A model generated the notes under the pieces. That model ran no database searches, was not told the origin of the DNA, and saw only the letters and a program-made list of their open reading frames with translations. Positions 1 to 6,800 of a stretch of DNA of 8,694 bases are shown here, piece after piece (position 1 is the stretch's first letter; every line of letters starts with the position of its first letter). The stretch covers positions 1-8,694 of the forward strand of contig JAOADS010000084.1 of assembly GCA_026417195.1 (NCBI GenBank). Direction: 5' to 3'. This stretch comes from Ignavibacteria bacterium. GTDB taxonomy: Bacteria > Bacteroidota > Ignavibacteria > Tepidaquicellales > OLB5. Made by a program: the position numbers and the translations under genes.

Positions 1-106
1 TTATAAGGTTGATTTCAATGCTTCATCCCTGAGTTCCGGAGTTTATTTCTACAGACTGGAAGCTGAAGATTTTTCTCAGGTAAAGAAAATGACACTTGCA
101 AAATAA
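1..106 (+). CDS. T9SS cargo protein, C-terminal fragment (5' end outside window)
   Basis: An open frame entering from the left edge (first full codon at 2) ends at TAA 104-106 and encodes 34 residues ending ...KKMTLAK. It contains SSGVYFYRLEAEDF, which aligns with ASGIYFYKLIAKDF and ASGVYFYKLITKDF at the ends of the next two genes. It is therefore the last part of a type IX secretion C-terminal sorting domain, and the protein is presumably exported and cell-surface attached or released. What the rest of the protein does cannot be seen. Its stop lies 13 bases before the next start, so it is probably co-transcribed with the two following cargo genes. Its tail is clearly more diverged from them than they are from each other. 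Confidence 0.85.
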   Translation, partial: YKVDFNASSLSSGVYFYRLEAEDFSQVKKMTLAK

Positions 107-119
107 AGCTTTAATAAAA

Positions 120-1331
120 ATGAATATCATAAAAATAATATTCCTTGTTACATTAAGCTGTTTCATAAGCAATATTGCCAAAGCTCAGTGGCAGGCGATC
201 AATAACGGAGTTCCGGCCAACAGTAATGTCAGGGGAATTACCTCAAACAGTCAGTACCTGTTTTGCTGTGCAGAGAACCACGGAGTTTATCGTTCTTCAA
301 ATCAGGGATTAAGCTGGGAACAGGTTAACAACGGGATTTCAAATAACAGTTTGTGGACAATAAAATTTATATCACCTTATCTTTTTGCAGGAACGCAATT
401 TTCAGTAGCATTCCGCTCCACTTCAAACGGTAACAACTGGGACAGCAGCATAGTATCCGGTGCAAGGAATTTCATAGGTCATCTGAGTTTCATATTTGCT
501 GTTTCGTGGTACAGCGGAGTTTACCGTACTACAAATAACGGTATTAACTGGATTCAGGTAAACAGCGGATTAAGCGGAAGCGGTTATTGGCCTATTTTAT
601 CTCATAGCGGAATATTATTTCTCGGAGCCCAAAGCGGAGGCGTTTTCAGATCGTTAAACAGCGGCAACAACTGGACACAGGTTCTTACTGGTCAGTCAGT
701 ATATGCACTGACAGAGAAAGCCGGAGCGATATTCGCAGGAACCGGCGTAAACGGTATTTATAAATCAACAAACGGAGGAAATAACTGGGCTCCTTCAAAT
801 ACTGGACTTCCTTCAAACACTACCGTTTATGCCTTATGGGATCCTAATATAACTAGTTACGTAATTGCAGGAACAACAAATGGGGTTTACATATCCTCAG
901 ATTACGGCAACTCATGGTCATCATTCAACAATGGATTTAGTGGTACACCGACTGTAACAGAACTCTACACGGATAACACATATCTTTACGCAGGCACACT
1001 GGGGCTTGGTATTTACAGAAGACCTCTCAGCACACTTAAGATAAATTTAATATCTGCAAATGTTCCCGGTAATTTTGAATTGGGTCAGAACTATCCGAAT
1101 CCCTTTAACCCGTCAACAAAAATCAGGTTCAGTCTGCCGAACTCCGGAAACGCGAAACTGATTGTATATGATTTATCAGGCAAAGAAGTAGCTACACTTG
1201 TAAATCAGCATCTGGATGCAGGAATCTATGAAACAGATTTTGACGGAAGCGGACTTGCATCGGGAATTTATTTTTACAAATTAATTGCAAAAGATTTTTC
1301 TTCAACAAGAAAAATGATTTTATCAAAATAG
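120..1331 (+). CDS. Secreted Asp-box beta-propeller protein with T9SS C-terminal sorting domain
   Basis: Predicted 403-residue exported protein. I start it at ATG 120, not the upstream in-frame TTG at 96, because ATG 120 opens directly into a signal peptide (MNIIKIIFLVTLSCFISNIAKA, cut before QWQ) and clears the previous stop. Six Asp-box motifs (S-x-N/D-x-G-x-x-W) begin near residues 59, 100, 137, 178, 216 and 259. Each follows a strand of the LFAGT..GVYRS type. A seventh such strand (near 290-301) lacks a box, giving a plausible seven-bladed propeller of the BNR/sortilin/HCF136 type. From about residue 314 comes a type A sorting domain with NYPNPFNPSTKI near 325, which in this phylum directs T9SS export and anchoring. 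The Asp-boxes are structural turns and do not reveal a ligand or enzyme activity. No sialidase catalytic set is evident. No Shine-Dalgarno is visible. Confidence 0.88.
   Translation: MNIIKIIFLVTLSCFISNIAKAQWQAINNGVPANSNVRGITSNSQYLFCCAENHGVYRSSNQGLSWEQVNNGISNNSLWTIKFISPYLFAGTQFSVAFRSTSNGNNWDSSIVSGARNFIGHLSFIFAVSWYSGVYRTTNNGINWIQVNSGLSGSGYWPILSHSGILFLGAQSGGVFRSLNSGNNWTQVLTGQSVYALTEKAGAIFAGTGVNGIYKSTNGGNNWAPSNTGLPSNTTVYALWDPNITSYVIAGTTNGVYISSDYGNSWSSFNNGFSGTPTVTELYTDNTYLYAGTLGLGIYRRPLSTLKINLISANVPGNFELGQNYPNPFNPSTKIRFSLPNSGNAKLIVYDLSGKEVATLVNQHLDAGIYETDFDGSGLASGIYFYKLIAKDFSSTRKMILSK
1086..1331 (+). repeat. Copy 1 of near-identical sorting-domain coding block
   Basis: This 246-base block, ending at the stop codon, matches 3155-3400 without any insertion or deletion. 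I count about 20 mismatches by eye (roughly 92 % identity). It encodes the T9SS sorting domain from QNYPNPFNPSTKI to the C-terminus. Just upstream (NFELG versus NYMLY) the similarity drops sharply. Confidence 0.85.
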
Positions 1332-1339
1332 TATTAAAA

Positions 1340-3400
1340 ATGAAAATAATTTATCTGCTATTTTTAAATATCATATTTCTTCAGACTGCTGTATCTCAGT
1401 GGCAGAAAACTTCAGGGCCTAATGGAGCGTACGTCTGGGATATTGTGTCTCACCCTAACAATAAAATTTATATAGCTACATTCGGCGGCGGAATTCTTTC
1501 ATCAGGCGATAACGGTAATACCTGGAGCCAATCCAATAACGGACTTCCGAATGGTTTTGCGTTTTCACTTGTTTTATTAGGGACAAACATTTTAGCCGGA
1601 GTTCAGGGTGGTGTGTATCTGAGTTCAACAGGCGGAGCAAGCTGGACACCAATTCATAATGGTTTGCCTGACAGTGTTGCATTTCATCAGATTGAAACCC
1701 ACGGAACTGATATTTATACAGCATCCGATTTTCTCGGCATTTATAAAAGTACAAACTCTGGCGTCAGCTGGACATTGGTTAATAACGGTCTCACTAATCT
1801 TAATATCCAGTCACTTATCTCGACAGGCACATCAATTTTTGCTGCAACTCACGGAGGAGGTGTCTTCAAAACAGTTAACGGAACCGTCTGGTCAGCAGCT
1901 AATAACGGCCTGAATAATCTCTACTGCTTTAAAATGGAATATTCATCCAACGTTTTATATGTAGGAACCTATGCCGGACTTTACTCAAGCTCAAATCAGG
2001 GAGTCAGCTGGATAAACATTACTTCAGGCATAGGCAATCCGATTGTCTTTGATGTCTGGAGGCTTGGCTCTTCGATGCTCATTGCAACAAGCTCCGGAGT
2101 TTATAAAAGCTCCGATGCGGGAAGCACCTGGATAAATGCTTCGGCAAATCTCATGGGTTTGGGTTATGCAATTATTCTTTTTAACGGAAACTATTTTGTA
2201 GGAACTACAGGCGGAGGAGTATATTCAGCCCCTTTAAATCCAGTCAGCTGGACTGAAAAAAATAACGGAATAAATCATTCCCTGGTCTCGGCTCTGCTTC
2301 CAATCGGAAGTGAAGTCTTTGCTGCAACAGCAAGCGGAATTTACAAAACTCCGGATAATGGTCAGTCGTGGACAAGAACAGGAATCAATTCAAATCCATT
2401 TGGTGCAATCACTCTTCACAAAACCACTTCATACCTTTACGCAGGAACTACAAGCGGAATATTCAGAAGCGCTGATAACGGAAATTCATGGTCTGCTGCC
2501 AATAACGGATTCACCGGAAGCTACGGTGTATCAATTTACTCAACCTCAGCTTCTGAAATTTATTGCGGTTCACTTCTTGGAATTTTTAAATCTACCAACG
2601 CGGGAGATAACTGGACAAAGATAGGACTGGATACGAGTTATGTGTCTGCAATTAACGGAACAGGTAATTCTATATTTGCCGGAACGCTTTACAGAGGTGT
2701 TTTCCGTTCAACTAATTCGGGAGCAACCTGGACTCAGATAAATAGCGGAATAACCGGTGCATTGTACATAGGTGCATTATTACCTCAGGGAAATAATTTA
2801 TTTCTGGGGACAATTGGAATAAACAGCGGAATCTATAAGAGTACGAATAATGGTAACACATGGGAGTTAAAATCGGCTAATCTCGGACAGTCACTGAACA
2901 TAAAAGAATTTGCCACAAACGGCTCAGTATTATTTGCGGCCTCTCAGCTTGGCGGAGTGTTTTACAGCACAAATTCCGGAGAGAACTGGATGCAATTTAA
3001 TTCAGGGTTCACTTACACTTATGTTAATTCAATCTGTGTGAATTCAGGTTCATTGCTTATCGGAACAGAAGGTAACTCAGTCTGGAGAAGAGGTGTTAAT
3101 GAGATAGGAATACAGCAAATCGGCTCATCCGTTCCGGAAAATTATATGCTTTATCAGAACTATCCGAATCCGTTTAACCCGTCAACAAAAATCAGGTTCA
3201 GTCTGCCGAACTCCGGAAACGTGAAACTGATTGTATATGATTTATCAGGACAAGAGGTAAATACACTTGTAAATCAGCATCTGGATGCAGGAATCTATGA
3301 AACAGATTTTGACGGAAGCAAAATTGCATCAGGTGTTTATTTCTATAAATTAATTACAAAAGATTTTTCTTCAACAAGAAAAATGATTTTAACCAAGTAA
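1340..3400 (+). CDS. Large secreted Asp-box protein (probable double beta-propeller) with T9SS sorting domain
   Basis: A 686-residue protein starting at ATG 1340, eight bases after the preceding stop, with signal peptide MKIIYLLFLNIIFLQTAVS followed by QWQ as in its neighbour. Blade units of about 40 residues end in the Asp-box tryptophan at 62, 102, 144, 184, 224, 264, 304, 344, 384, 425, 464, 508 and 550. A boxless closing strand (LLIGTEGNSVWRR) is a fourteenth unit. The seventh box is degenerate (APLNPVSW), at the point where a first seven-bladed propeller would end, so I infer two tandem propellers. The sorting domain runs from about residue 600 to the end (NYPNPFNPSTKI, then KLIVYDLSG). 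It is probably surface displayed or released, with a binding or structural role. No catalytic motif is recognised. It appears to be a paralogue of the upstream gene with twice the blade number. Confidence 0.88.
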   Translation: MKIIYLLFLNIIFLQTAVSQWQKTSGPNGAYVWDIVSHPNNKIYIATFGGGILSSGDNGNTWSQSNNGLPNGFAFSLVLLGTNILAGVQGGVYLSSTGGASWTPIHNGLPDSVAFHQIETHGTDIYTASDFLGIYKSTNSGVSWTLVNNGLTNLNIQSLISTGTSIFAATHGGGVFKTVNGTVWSAANNGLNNLYCFKMEYSSNVLYVGTYAGLYSSSNQGVSWINITSGIGNPIVFDVWRLGSSMLIATSSGVYKSSDAGSTWINASANLMGLGYAIILFNGNYFVGTTGGGVYSAPLNPVSWTEKNNGINHSLVSALLPIGSEVFAATASGIYKTPDNGQSWTRTGINSNPFGAITLHKTTSYLYAGTTSGIFRSADNGNSWSAANNGFTGSYGVSIYSTSASEIYCGSLLGIFKSTNAGDNWTKIGLDTSYVSAINGTGNSIFAGTLYRGVFRSTNSGATWTQINSGITGALYIGALLPQGNNLFLGTIGINSGIYKSTNNGNTWELKSANLGQSLNIKEFATNGSVLFAASQLGGVFYSTNSGENWMQFNSGFTYTYVNSICVNSGSLLIGTEGNSVWRRGVNEIGIQQIGSSVPENYMLYQNYPNPFNPSTKIRFSLPNSGNVKLIVYDLSGQEVNTLVNQHLDAGIYETDFDGSKIASGVYFYKLITKDFSSTRKMILTK
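1472..3094 (+). repeat. Fourteen ~40-residue propeller blade units in tandem
   Basis: Coding repeat of about 120 bases per unit. Each unit carries a strand (xFAGTxxGxYKS) followed by an S-T-N-x-G-x-x-W turn and usually NNG or NSG a few residues later. Spacing between the conserved tryptophans is 39-44 residues throughout. Copies are diverged at DNA level, so this is an old protein repeat, not a recent DNA array. Confidence 0.8.
3155..3400 (+). repeat. Copy 2 of near-identical sorting-domain coding block
   Basis: Partner of the block at 1086-1331, offset exactly 2069 bases. Long identical runs include the stretch encoding QHLDAGIYETDFDGS and the stretch encoding DFSSTRKMIL. Differences cluster in KEVA versus QEVN and GLASGI versus KIASGV. 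Confidence 0.85.
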
Positions 3401-3415
3401 CAATAATTTAAAAAA

Positions 3416-3421
3416 AGGAGG
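3416..3421 (+). promoter_or_regulatory. Strong Shine-Dalgarno for the 3427 gene
   Basis: AGGAGG, within AAAGGAGGT, lies five bases before ATG 3427. It fixes that start. No comparable, properly spaced site precedes the other complete genes of the window, so translation of this gene is probably initiated differently or more strongly than that of its neighbours. Confidence 0.8.
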
Positions 3422-3426
3422 TAAAA

Positions 3427-3846
3427 ATGTTTGGCTTCAGAAAAAAAACAGAAGAGATGCATAAGGATCCCAAGAAAGCTCTTGAACATGCAGATAAAAC
3501 CTTGAATACGGGATTTACAGGCTGGATTTCAAAAACAGTTATGGGAGATTATTTCCATTCAGAGGCAAATAAGGGAATTAAGATGGCAAAGCAGTTTACT
3601 GATAACGGCAATTTATCAGTAACCGGGACTCCTGCAACTGCAGAGGTAATCAGTCTTCAGGATACGGGGAAGCTTGTAAACTTCAATCCGGTGCTGATGC
3701 TGAAACTCAAAGTACTTCCTCAGTTCGGAACACCATTTGAAATTGAAACGGAAGCAACCGTATCAAAAATTGCTGTACCGAAAGCCGGAGATAAACTTAA
3801 TATAAAATATAATCCGGCTAACACAAAAGAAATAATCATACTATAA
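3427..3846 (+). CDS. Small uncharacterised protein with C-terminal beta-rich domain
   Basis: A 139-residue protein without signal peptide or membrane segment, so probably cytoplasmic. Residues 1-60 are charged and helix-prone (MFGFRKKTEEMHKDPKKALEH...). From about residue 66 the pattern GTPATAEVISLQDTG, then VNFNP, then alternating hydrophobic strands, then PKAGDKLNIKYNP looks like a small beta-barrel. The theme G-x-P-A-x-A-x-V, then D-T-G, N-x-N-P and a closing G-x-x-[LV]-x-[IV]-x-[YV]-[ND]-P resembles a domain I associate with uncharacterised, sometimes membrane-linked, bacterial proteins. I cannot name the family with certainty and assign no function. It starts 26 bases after the large propeller gene, so it is possibly in the same transcript, and is followed by a terminator. 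It carries no sorting domain, which sets it apart from its upstream neighbours. Confidence 0.75.
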   Translation: MFGFRKKTEEMHKDPKKALEHADKTLNTGFTGWISKTVMGDYFHSEANKGIKMAKQFTDNGNLSVTGTPATAEVISLQDTGKLVNFNPVLMLKLKVLPQFGTPFEIETEATVSKIAVPKAGDKLNIKYNPANTKEIIIL

Positions 3847-3877
3847 AACCAACAGGAGGAAAACTTTCAAAATAAGT

Positions 3878-3914
3878 AACCCTTCGCTTTATGGTGAAGG
3901 GTTCTTTAATTTTT
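3878..3914 (+). terminator. Intrinsic terminator, probably bidirectional
   Basis: AACCCTTC (3878-3885) pairs perfectly with GAAGGGTT (3896-3903). A G-T and a C-G pair extend the stem to ten pairs around a six-base loop. On the plus strand CTTTAATTTTT follows. Read on the minus strand the same hairpin is followed by a T-rich stretch (TTACTTATTTTGAAAG). It lies 31 bases after the plus-strand stop (3846) and directly abuts the convergent stop at 3906, so it likely ends transcription from both sides. Confidence 0.85.
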
Positions 3915-6683
3915 GAAAAGATAATTTACATTAAGTATTCCAAGAACATCATCACACCATTTTTTGAAATCCGGCTCCGTTGATTTGGATTGACGGAGTC
4001 TTATTTCCTCAGAAAGAATCACTGAGCCAATCTCATCGTTTTGAAATTCCGGAAGAATTAATCCGGCGATTTGCATAAACTGTTTTTCATTCAATCCCTG
4101 AATTGAAGTGAGGAAATTTTTCAGAAGATAATTTTCCTTTATCTGTTCTCCGAAACCTGAATTCATAATTTCCAGAAAATAATCGTCTCCGTATTTTTTA
4201 AGACACTCAGCTGCAAGAAATCTTGCTGCGTAATATTTATGATTCATCAGATTAACGGCTGCAAGCATAGAGTTACGCCCCGGATAGTTTGATAATGCAA
4301 AGGCAATATCTTTTGAGTAAAGCCTTTTGTCAGAATCTTCCAGTGAAAGCTGAAACAATCGTGATGAGACTTTTTCTTTGAATGAAATATCCGAATCATC
4401 AAGTTTAATTTTACCAAGAGCATTAATTGCATTTGAACGCACACGGAAATTTTCATCAGACGTTAATTGAAACAGAACTTCCTTTGCTGAAGGATTTTTT
4501 GTCTCGCCAATCAGATAACATGCAAAGCTGAGTTCTCTTGCTGAGGCACTCACTTTCCCGTTTAAATAGTTTGTGAGAAATTCTTTCATGGTATTGCATA
4601 TTGACTCCGGTATTTTCAAGGCAAGCTGACGCATAAGCTGAGCATCGCGGTGATCTTCAGAACCAAGTTTGGAGATAATATAGTCTGCAGTCTCAGTGCT
4701 GTCACGCACAAGCCGGTTGAAACCAACTTCCTGCCAGAGAGAAAATCTCGGCTCAATCGTTTTTGCCATAACGAAAAGCTCTGATATATAAAATTCCCTG
4801 TTTGTATCAAGCGGAACTTTGAAATTATCGGCGCTGAATTCTGATGGCAAATCTTTCAGATAATAATCAGTAAATACGCCCCACTGAGATGATGAATTCA
4901 GAGTTGAATCCAGACCAGTCTGAGAATAAAAATCATCTCCGGACACATCAAGAAAAATTCCTATACTTCCGAACTCACGCCTCGGATTTCCGTATCCGCG
5001 TGAATTAGAAGGAAATTTATTCAGATAACCGTCGGTTCCGTTTTCATCAATTAAGATTCCTATTCCGTTTGCATTGCCTGCTCCCTGTGAAAGTGAATAT
5101 GCCGAGTAATTATCATTTCCTTTAACATCCCACAGAAGTCCGAAACCGAAATCGTGTCCGCAACCCTGTGAGACACCGTTTGAAGAATAGAAATCCCAGC
5201 CGTCATAATCTTTCAGCAAACCGACTGCAAGATGAATACCTGCTCCCTGCGAATACTGATAGCCGTTGTATTTATCATGACCTGCTTTATCAATAATAGC
5301 TCCAAGTCCGTACCAGTAAGCTCCTCCCTGACCGAAAATGTCTGTGTTGTAAATATCGTTTCCTTCGCCTTCAATAATTAATCCGATTCCGCCGCCGTAA
5401 AACGGACGCAAACCAAGTCCGTAACCCTGACACATTGAAACGTAATGATCTTCATATCTTCCGATATCAAGAGAACGCATGTCAGCGAGGTATGAATCAT
5501 TTCCCTTGTTATCAATAATGCATCCCGCACCCTGTGTCATTCCGAAACCCTGTGAATATGAGTTTGCAATGTAAACGTCATTCCCGTTTCTGTCTATGAG
5601 AAGTCCCACACCGAAACAGCCGGCTCCTTGGGAAAATTCACCTGAACGATATGTATCATTTCCTCCTTCATCTAAGATGACTCCAACTCCAGCTAACCCA
5701 GCCCCGAGACTACAGAAACCCTTTGCGTAATATTTATCGTCGCCGGACTTATCGAATATAAAAGATGAGGAAAAAAATCCACCTGCAAGCGAGAAATCAT
5801 TTTCAGAGGAATAAAAATCATTTCCTCCTAGATCAATTATACAGCTTATTCCGTTAGTATGCAGGTTTTCTGTCAGGTAAACGTCATCACCTCCGAGATC
5901 AATTATGAAATCATAACTTCCGGTATACTTATTATTTCCGGTACCTCCTACGGCAATTTTAATTCCATCATCATTTATTTCTTTCTGGAAGTGAGATTTC
6001 TTAATGTTTAGTTCTTTAATGAGAGAATTCCTGTTATTCTCTTCATCTGAATAAAACCTGTAAATTGAATATGCTGTATAAAAGGCTTCACAACCGTAAT
6101 CAGCAATTAAACCTGAACTTGCTTTTGAAAAAAGCTCTGTTAAATATCTTGTAAGCTCTGTGGAAGAATCCCTTGATTTATTGTAAAGAAAAATATCTGT
6201 GATGTTTTCATTTTCTGGCGATTGAATTAAAAACTTTACATTACTTTCAATGAATGAAATTTCTTTTGTCTTAAAAACAGAAAGCAAACTGTTCCTGTCT
6301 GATCTTGAGGTTCTGATGAGTGAAATGATACTTTCGTAACCTCTGTCAGTCCTTAATGAATGATATTTCAGGTTATTTTCATCTGAAATCATTTGAAACA
6401 GTCTGTTTACAACTATATCAGCTGTTGAGTCTTCAAGATATGAAAGGGAATCCAGCCATACGGTACCATTCAGCGGTTCAGACATCATATTCCTGATTCT
6501 GGGAAGTACCAGTTTTACATCAGATGAGGGCGACTTTTCTCCGGCGGGCAGAAACTCTGCAGGTATAGTAATATCAGAGCCGGTAAGACCCCGGAAATCT
6601 AAAACAAAATCAAATACATTTGGAAGTTTTCCCTGAGATAAAATCACTTGGAATAATAAACTGGTAAAGATAAAAATCCTCAT
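3906..6683 (-). CDS. Exported GxDxY-repeat solenoid protein with C-terminal HEAT repeats
   Basis: A 925-residue protein, counted from ATG 6683. An in-frame TTG at 6728 would add 15 residues ahead of the signal peptide (MRIFIFTSLLFQVILSQG) and is less likely. Residues 20-245 are a largely helical domain I do not recognise. Residues 264-586 hold twelve G-x-D-x-Y motifs, starting at 264, 286, 313, 340, 366, 393, 440, 467, 494, 521, 548 and 581. Most are linked by a SQGAG...GxGxLxD segment, suggesting a stacked beta-solenoid. Residues 675-840 show HEAT-type helices (SDENFRVRSNAINALGKI is the clearest). There is no T9SS tag and no lipobox, so it is probably periplasmic or outer-membrane associated. 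AGGAG lies 21 bases before the ATG, too far to be typical. It converges on the 3427 gene and diverges from the 6801 gene. The aspartates could bind calcium, but the repeats are not canonical RTX nonapeptides. Function is unknown. Confidence 0.85.
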   Translation of the reverse strand: MRIFIFTSLLFQVILSQGKLPNVFDFVLDFRGLTGSDITIPAEFLPAGEKSPSSDVKLVLPRIRNMMSEPLNGTVWLDSLSYLEDSTADIVVNRLFQMISDENNLKYHSLRTDRGYESIISLIRTSRSDRNSLLSVFKTKEISFIESNVKFLIQSPENENITDIFLYNKSRDSSTELTRYLTELFSKASSGLIADYGCEAFYTAYSIYRFYSDEENNRNSLIKELNIKKSHFQKEINDDGIKIAVGGTGNNKYTGSYDFIIDLGGDDVYLTENLHTNGISCIIDLGGNDFYSSENDFSLAGGFFSSSFIFDKSGDDKYYAKGFCSLGAGLAGVGVILDEGGNDTYRSGEFSQGAGCFGVGLLIDRNGNDVYIANSYSQGFGMTQGAGCIIDNKGNDSYLADMRSLDIGRYEDHYVSMCQGYGLGLRPFYGGGIGLIIEGEGNDIYNTDIFGQGGAYWYGLGAIIDKAGHDKYNGYQYSQGAGIHLAVGLLKDYDGWDFYSSNGVSQGCGHDFGFGLLWDVKGNDNYSAYSLSQGAGNANGIGILIDENGTDGYLNKFPSNSRGYGNPRREFGSIGIFLDVSGDDFYSQTGLDSTLNSSSQWGVFTDYYLKDLPSEFSADNFKVPLDTNREFYISELFVMAKTIEPRFSLWQEVGFNRLVRDSTETADYIISKLGSEDHRDAQLMRQLALKIPESICNTMKEFLTNYLNGKVSASARELSFACYLIGETKNPSAKEVLFQLTSDENFRVRSNAINALGKIKLDDSDISFKEKVSSRLFQLSLEDSDKRLYSKDIAFALSNYPGRNSMLAAVNLMNHKYYAARFLAAECLKKYGDDYFLEIMNSGFGEQIKENYLLKNFLTSIQGLNEKQFMQIAGLILPEFQNDEIGSVILSEEIRLRQSKSTEPDFKKWCDDVLGILNVNYLFKN
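4926..5894 (-). repeat. Twelve-copy 81-base coding repeat (27-residue GxDxY units)
   Basis: Motif starts are spaced 22, 27, 27, 26, 27, 47, 27, 27, 27, 27 and 33 residues apart. The 47-residue step is one period plus a 20-residue insertion containing CQGYGLG. The 33-residue step has a six-residue insertion. A degenerate unit (GGTGNNKY) may precede the first. DNA copies are diverged, so the period is maintained by protein structure. Confidence 0.85.
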
Positions 6684-6800
6684 AATGTCAGGTAAATATA
6701 AATTCTCCTGTAAGTTAAGTTTAGTCAAATTTAAGTCCTTAACTTCAGGAACATGTTCTGAGTATTAAATGTATAAAGATAAAAATAATCTGTAAAGACT
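6684..6800. promoter_or_regulatory. Divergent promoter region with inverted repeats
   Basis: This 117-base spacer separates the minus-strand start at 6683 from the plus-strand start at 6801 and must contain or adjoin promoters for both. It holds a perfect inverted repeat AAGTTAAG (6712-6719) / CTTAACTT (6738-6745), a nested TTAAG-TC-CTTAA (6731-6742), and a ten-base palindrome GAACATGTTC (6749-6758). A possible plus-strand -10 is TATTAA (6763-6768), 18 bases after TTAACT (6739-6744). The box assignments are tentative. The inverted repeats are exact but short and could be chance in AT-rich DNA. Confidence 0.4.

Noticed and set aside
96..119. TTG at 96 as start of the first propeller gene
   Set aside because: It overlaps the stop region of the preceding gene and adds eight residues before a clean signal peptide starting at ATG 120.
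1476..1754. Minus-strand open frame of 92 codons
   Set aside because: It lies wholly inside the plus-strand propeller gene, lacks recognisable domains and has no start signal. It is a by-product of the repeat's codon composition. The same holds for plus-strand frames at 1659-1913 and 2310-2624, and for shadow frames inside the 3906-6683, 6801-7712 and RND genes.
120..3400. Sialidase function for the Asp-box proteins
   Set aside because: Asp-boxes are structural and occur in many propellers. I see no arginine triad or FRIP-like motif.
4926..5894. CRISPR-like or satellite array because of the ~81-base periodicity
   Set aside because: The repeats are diverged in DNA, lie in one continuous reading frame and conserve protein motifs. 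There are no identical repeats with unique spacers.
4926..5894. RTX-type calcium-binding hemolysin repeats
   Set aside because: RTX repeats are nine residues long (GGxGxDxUx) and occur back to back. Here there is one GxDxY motif every 27 residues.
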